In this document: positions 29,967 through 32,333 of the stretch, in pieces
Layout of the letters: each line of letters opens with the position of its first letter
Position numbering within the stretch: the stretch's first letter is position 1
Notes under the pieces: model-generated
The model's input: only the letters and a program-made list of their open reading frames with translations
What the model was told of the DNA's origin: nothing
The model's database searches: none
DNA from: Alkalibacterium indicireducens
GTDB lineage: Bacteria > Bacillota > Bacilli > Lactobacillales > Carnobacteriaceae_A
Assembly (NCBI RefSeq): GCF_039522005.1
Contig: NZ_BAAADA010000132.1
Coordinates: forward strand, 1 to 32,333
Length of the DNA stretch: 32,333 bases
Direction of reading: 5' to 3'
Translations under genes and position numbers: made by a program

Positions 29967-31637
29967 CTAAAACAGTCCGGAAATTTTGCCGTTTTCGTCC
30001 ACATCCACATGTACCGCAGAAGGCACTTTCGGAAGACCAGGCATACGCATGATATTTCCTGTCAGGACGACGATGAATCCCGCCCCTACAGACACAGTCA
30101 AATCTCTGATGTTGACATTGAAATCTGTTGGGCGACCTAAAGCAGTCGCTGTATCTGACAAGGAGTACTGTGTTTTCGCCATACAGATCGGCAGATCCCC
30201 ATACCCCAGTTTTTCCAGACGTTTCGCCATCGTCTTAGCTTTTTTGCTCCATTCCGTTCCTTTTCCGCCATATACAGACTGGACGATTTTCTCTATTTTT
30301 TCTTCAATCGGGTCACTCAGTTCATAAGCGTAGCTCAGGTCAGACTCTTCTTCGGTCATTCGGACGACTTCTTCAACCAGTTCTACTCCGCCTTCTCCGC
30401 CTTTGGCCCAGACATCTGACTGGACAACCTTGCTTCCCGTTTCTTCAATAGCTTTCCTCAGCACATCCAGTTCATTTTGAGTATCACCAGGAAAAGCATT
30501 GATCGCAACGACTGCAGGAAGAGAGAAAGTCTCCTGGATATTTTCTATATGTTTAAGCAGGTTAGGTAGGCCTTTTTTCAAAGCCTGCGTATTCTCCTGA
30601 TCCAGATCCGTTTTCTTTACTCCCCCATGCATTTTAAGCGCACGGATCGTAGCAACAATGACCACTGCATCGGGTTTGATATTCCCCATGCGGCATTTGA
30701 TGTCGATGAACTTTTCAGCTCCCAGATCAGCACCGAAGCCCGCTTCGGTTACGACATAGTCTGCATGAGCCAATGCCATTTTTGTGGCCAGCATACTGTT
30801 ACAGCCATGAGCGATATTGGCAAATGGTCCGCCGTGGATGAATACCGGCGTATGTTCCAGAGTCTGAACCAAATTCGGTTTGAGCGCATCTTTAAGCAGC
30901 GCCGATACCGCTCCTTCAGCTTGAAGTTCTCCCAGCTTCACTGGTTCATTATCGAAGGTGTAACCGATCAGACAGTTTCTCAGTTTATCTTTCATTTCAG
31001 CCATTGAACTGGACAGACACAACACAGCCATGATTTCAGAAGCAACGGTAATATCAAACCCGTCTTCTCTTGGCATCCCGTTCGTTCGAGCGCCGATTCC
31101 GCTGACGATCGAGCGGAGCTGACGGTCATTCATGTCCATTGCCCGTCTCCAAGTCACGCGTCTCGGATCTATATTCAGTTCATTTCCCTGATAAATGTGA
31201 TTATCGATCATCGCCGCTACCAGATTGTTGGCAGCCCCTATGGCATGAATATCACCTGTGAAATGAAGGTTGATGTCTTCCATTGGAATCACCTGAGCGT
31301 ATCCACCGCCAGCAGCCCCACCTTTGATTCCGAAAACCGGTCCAAGCGAGGGTTCACGCAGAGCAATGGCTGTTTTCTTGCCAATTTTCTGAAGCGCGTC
31401 TCCCAGACCTACAGAGGTCGTGGTTTTCCCTTCTCCAGCTGGAGTCGGATTGATAGCCGTCACCAGGATCAGCTTGCCGTTTTTCCCCGCATGATTATGT
31501 AGTGCACTGTAATCCACTTTCGCTTTATACTTGCCGTAATGTTCAAGAGCATTGTCTTCGATTCCTAATTTCTGAGCAATGTCTCCAATCGGGAACATAT
31601 CTGTTGACTGAGCTATTTCGATATCACTTTTTACCAT
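29967..31637 (-). CDS. fhs: Formate--tetrahydrofolate ligase
   Basis: A 556-residue ATP-dependent enzyme that makes 10-formyl-THF from formate and THF. The P-loop TPAGEGKTTTSVGL (about 65-78) and the signatures REPSLGPVFGIKGGAAGGGYAQV and FHITGD-like (INLHFTGDIHAI) and GFGADLGAEKF are intact; length is normal. With fchA and folD it covers formate to methylene-THF. GGAGG precedes the ATG. It is first in the fhs-fchA-folD-5-FCL cluster and has a promoter with a perfect leader hairpin upstream. Confidence 0.97.
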   Translation of the reverse strand: MVKSDIEIAQSTDMFPIGDIAQKLGIEDNALEHYGKYKAKVDYSALHNHAGKNGKLILVTAINPTPAGEGKTTTSVGLGDALQKIGKKTAIALREPSLGPVFGIKGGAAGGGYAQVIPMEDINLHFTGDIHAIGAANNLVAAMIDNHIYQGNELNIDPRRVTWRRAMDMNDRQLRSIVSGIGARTNGMPREDGFDITVASEIMAVLCLSSSMAEMKDKLRNCLIGYTFDNEPVKLGELQAEGAVSALLKDALKPNLVQTLEHTPVFIHGGPFANIAHGCNSMLATKMALAHADYVVTEAGFGADLGAEKFIDIKCRMGNIKPDAVVIVATIRALKMHGGVKKTDLDQENTQALKKGLPNLLKHIENIQETFSLPAVVAINAFPGDTQNELDVLRKAIEETGSKVVQSDVWAKGGEGGVELVEEVVRMTEEESDLSYAYELSDPIEEKIEKIVQSVYGGKGTEWSKKAKTMAKRLEKLGYGDLPICMAKTQYSLSDTATALGRPTDFNVNIRDLTVSVGAGFIVVLTGNIMRMPGLPKVPSAVHVDVDENGKISGLF

Positions 31638-31695
31638 TTTTTACCCCTCCTGCTGATGATGATAGACTGATCCATTTAACTGGACACAAGTTTCT

Positions 31696-31718
31696 GGAAG
31701 TGATTACACATCACTTCC
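31696..31718. promoter_or_regulatory. Perfect 9-bp inverted repeat in the fhs leader
   Basis: GGAAGTGAT and ATCACTTCC flank a 5-nt spacer, about 60 bp upstream of fhs and just downstream of its -10. It could be an RNA hairpin or a dimeric repressor site; no T-run follows. Confidence 0.55.
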
Positions 31719-31732
31719 GATTTTACTTTTTC

Positions 31733-31741
31733 AGTATAACA
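31733..31741 (-). promoter_or_regulatory. Extended -10 promoter of the fhs cluster
   Basis: TGTTATACT on the minus strand matches an extended -10. No convincing -35 is seen 17 nt upstream. Confidence 0.5.
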
Positions 31742-31838
31742 TAGAGTGTTTATGAGCCCACTTTAATTTCTTTTTTTTATCCATTTTCACCTTTTCATAG
31801 GGGCAGGTTAAAATTATTCCCTGCTCAATGAGAAACAA

Positions 31839-31867
31839 TCGACATTTTTCATTAAATTTCGTATGAT
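31839..31867 (+). promoter_or_regulatory. Promoter of the DUF378 gene
   Basis: TCGACA (31839-31844), 17-nt spacer, TATGAT (31862-31867), each one base off consensus. Confidence 0.6.
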
Positions 31868-31899
31868 TATAATATAAGAACATTTAGGAGGAGCTCATT

Positions 31900-32121
31900 T
31901 TGAAAATAATTGACCGCACGGCACTGACATTACTTATCATCGGCGGCATTCATCTATTACTTATCGGTTTGTTCGGGTTCAATGCTGTAGAAACCTTATT
32001 CGGCAATGCTGAAGAATGGGGAACACGTATCGTTTATATACTTATCGGCTTGAGTGCCTTATGGTGCTTCAAGTACTATTCCTTTACACCCCGGGGTGGC
32101 AGTCGGCTGAAAGACCGCTAA
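31900..32121 (+). CDS. DUF378 small membrane protein
   Basis: A 73-residue protein with two hydrophobic segments (ALTLLIIGGIHLLLIGLFGF and IVYILIGLSALWCFKYY), connected by a short polar loop; this pattern, with IDRTALTLLIIGGINW-like and IVYILIGLSAL motifs, matches the DUF378 family. Its function is unknown. The start is TTG at 31900 with AGGAGG 8 nt upstream. It is monocistronic, divergent from fhs, with its own promoter and terminator. Confidence 0.85.
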   Translation: MKIIDRTALTLLIIGGIHLLLIGLFGFNAVETLFGNAEEWGTRIVYILIGLSALWCFKYYSFTPRGGSRLKDR

Positions 32122-32141
32122 CCTTCTGGACAAGCTGACTG

Positions 32142-32174
32142 AAAGCCCATCACCCTGTGACTGGGCTTTTTTTT
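32142..32174 (+). terminator. Terminator of the DUF378 gene
   Basis: AAAGCCCA and TGGGCTTT pair around a 12-nt loop and are followed by a T-run. Confidence 0.9.
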
Positions 32175-32259
32175 CGGACATTTATTGTAAGCTTCGACCT
32201 GTTTCGGACTTAAGTAGGCCTCAGATGTTATCTCCTCACAGCCCTATGATTCCTGTTCA

Positions 32260-32333
32260 ATCGAGTAGGGGGTAAATAATTAATTTATTTACCGTCCTCT
32301 CACACCACCGTACGTACGGTTCCGTATACGGCG
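32260..32333 (-). mobile_element. 3' end of a group II intron (domains V and VI), partial
   Basis: On the minus strand, domain V reads CGC at the window edge, then CCGTATACG, a short loop, and CGTACGTACGG; the arms pair leaving the typical 2-nt bulge. GTGTGAGAGGACGG joins it to domain VI, a GGTAAATAA/TTATTTACC hairpin, followed by CCCCTACTCGAT, the usual form of an intron 3' end (terminal AT near 32260). The intron body and its reverse transcriptase would lie beyond the right edge. The exact boundary is estimated to within a few bases. Confidence 0.82.

Overview
The window looks like a chromosomal segment of a low-to-moderate GC Firmicute, most likely a member of the Lactobacillales close to the Carnobacteriaceae. 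The evidence is the murF-cshA-acpS-mazEF block, the rpoE-pyrG-fba and murA-rho-rpmE2 backbone, strong AGGAGG ribosome binding sites, frequent TTG/GTG starts, and ECF S-components (QueT, BioY, FolT) beside riboswitches. The genus call is inference.

Layout. Bases 1-262 hold the tandem promoters and leader of an rRNA operon that runs off the left edge on the minus strand. 327-2381 carry a TrmR-like methyltransferase, a CBS+ACT c-di-AMP receptor-like protein and the queuosine-precursor transporter QueT behind a preQ1-I riboswitch. 2551-8243 is the cell-wall/toxin block ddl-murF-cshA-acpS-mazEF, all minus, with no alr in its usual place. 8405-11413 is murA-rho-rpmE2. 11506-15500 is an accessory block (bioY, an FMN reductase/luciferase-like monooxygenase pair, and a NERD nuclease-like gene trailed by a tandem hairpin array) lying between murA and fba, which are close neighbours in many Bacilli. 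15725-19861 is fba, pyrG (with a reiterative-transcription attenuator), rpoE and a DUF1934 gene.

From 20037 the plus strand carries lipL, a YwfO-type HD hydrolase, a Cof phosphatase, ohr and a LexA-controlled Y-family polymerase with its YolD partner. From 31637 back to 26282 the minus strand carries a one-carbon folate cluster: fhs, fchA, folD, 5-FCL and a folate-transporter gene folT under a THF riboswitch. The window ends with a small membrane protein and, at the right edge, the 3' terminus (domains V and VI) of a group II intron on the minus strand.

Less ordinary structure. (1) A modular, structured repeat is present twice in the same orientation (22315-22648 and 27289-27559); one copy abuts the ywfO stop codon and the other lies between the THF riboswitch and folT. 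The copies differ by a whole 65-nt hairpin module. (2) Four palindromes of the type CCCACTCA-loop-TGAGTGGG recur with a ~51-bp period just downstream of the NERD gene. (3) FolD lacks the catalytic lysine of the cyclohydrolase reaction while a cyclodeaminase/cyclohydrolase-family gene (fchA) sits next to it, suggesting a split of the two activities. (4) FolT carries an unusual ~150-residue multi-pass N-terminal extension. Functions are assigned from motifs and synteny by eye; no database search was possible.
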